From assembly GCA_963817615.1 (NCBI GenBank), contig CAWFPH010000003.1, positions 1,302,001 to 1,366,000 of the forward strand: a stretch of 64,000 bases of DNA. The letters run 5' to 3'. The notes below the pieces were generated by a model that searched no databases, was not told the origin of the DNA, and saw only the letters and a list, made by a program, of their open reading frames with translations. Below, in pieces: positions 63,545 through 64,000 of the stretch (positions are counted from its first letter, which is position 1; each line of letters begins with the position of its first letter). The stretch comes from FEN-1219 sp963817615 (lineage in GTDB: Bacteria > Pseudomonadota > Gammaproteobacteria > Steroidobacterales > Rariloculaceae). A program made the translations under genes and the position numbers.

Positions 63545-64000
63545 TCAGCCCAGGTACCGCGTCGGATCGGCAACGCCGGCCGCCACGAACCCCTCGCGCC
63601 TCAACCTGCACGAGTCGCATCGACCGCACGCACGCCCCTGCTCGTCCGCGCGGTAGCAGGACACCGTGAGCGCGTAATCGACGCCGAGCTCGACGCCGCG
63701 GCGGATGATCTCCGCCTTCGTGAACGCCACGAGCGGCGCGTCGATCGCGATCGGCGCACCCTCCACGCCGCGCTTCGTCGCCAGCCGCGCGAGCGCTTGG
63801 AACGCCGCGATGAACTCGGGACGACAATCCGGATAGCCCGAATAGTCGATCGCGTTCACGCCGATGACGATCCGATCGGCTTCGAGCACCTCGGCCCACG
63901 CGAGCGCGAGCGAGAGGAACACCGTGTTGCGCGCCGGCACGTAGGTCGCCGGTATTCCCGCGCCGCCGTGCTCCGGCACTTCGATCGTCGGATCCGTGAG
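63545..64000 (-). CDS. queC: 7-cyano-7-deazaguanine synthase QueC, C-terminal part (starts beyond the window)
   Basis: The C-terminal 150 residues of QueC, which makes preQ0 from CDG, ATP and ammonia in queuosine biosynthesis. The conserved YVPARNTVFLSLALAWAEVL, NAIDYSGYPDCRPEFIAAF and the zinc cluster SCYRADEQGRACGRCDSCRL (four Cys) are present. The gene begins outside the right edge. It ends 71 bases from the stop of the DUF3592 gene (convergent). Confidence 0.93.
   Translation of the reverse strand, partial: LTDPTIEVPEHGGAGIPATYVPARNTVFLSLALAWAEVLEADRIVIGVNAIDYSGYPDCRPEFIAAFQALARLATKRGVEGAPIAIDAPLVAFTKAEIIRRGVELGVDYALTVSCYRADEQGRACGRCDSCRLRREGFVAAGVADPTRYLG

Overview
The window reads as a GC-rich gammaproteobacterial chromosome. 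The evidence is a fused RlmKL-type rRNA methyltransferase, an ABC-F protein very close to E. coli YbiT, TonB and YfiR/GGDEF-EAL signalling genes, and a QueC gene. The many exported proteins of poorly described families, the DUF1552/DUF1592 pair and the haloalkane dehalogenase suggest an environmental lineage, possibly near Steroidobacterales/Nevskiales. That placement is an inference; no marker gene fixes the genus.

Layout. 1-18.4 kb is all minus strand: partial rlmL, a frameshifted membrane protein, a PD-(D/E)XK-like protein, an FtsX/MacB-type permease, a hybrid histidine kinase, an APH-fold kinase, and then two c-di-GMP loci. One of these is a tight operon GGDEF/EAL -> YfiR -> TonB receptor; the other is a stand-alone PAS/GAF/GGDEF/EAL protein. 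18.6-22.9 kb is plus strand: glutathione peroxidase, a PPOX-fold protein, a cupin, a cytochrome c'-like protein, then a decayed exported-protein gene followed by DUF6152 and two four-helix membrane proteins, closed by a terminator. 23-29 kb holds two long exported paralogues, a CheR-like methyltransferase, a shorter relative, a second DUF6152 protein and a small exported protein with an STI1-like tail. 29-39.7 kb has ybiT, a TetR regulator, an ankyrin/DUF1592/DUF1552 operon, and a metallophosphoesterase/lipid kinase/PAP2 operon. 40-44.5 kb is mixed (VOC protein, another exported relative, a small membrane-anchored protein and an AT-richer PAF-acetylhydrolase-like gene).

45.07-61.46 kb is a candidate genomic island. 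A 23-bp perfect copy of the 3' end of tRNA-Lys (61444-61519) lies in direct orientation at 45069, which is the geometry expected of tRNA-targeted integration. Between the copies are a G8-domain surface protein, a PQQ sugar dehydrogenase, a TetR-controlled dehalogenase operon with two matching operators (GTTAGC-N4-GCTAAC), an IS30-family remnant, two unrecognised large genes, a subclass B3-like metallo-beta-lactamase, a third long exported paralogue and a SnoaL-like exported protein. No integrase is visible. Beyond the tRNA lie a DUF3592-like gene with a frameshift and the 3' part of queC.

The best candidate for an undescribed system is the repeated set of exported proteins: three full long paralogues, one broken copy and two shorter relatives that share motifs. 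Two of these six are associated with DUF6152 partners (the broken copy and the shorter 27.2-kb relative), and the broken copy is also followed by a pair of small membrane proteins. Their function is unknown.
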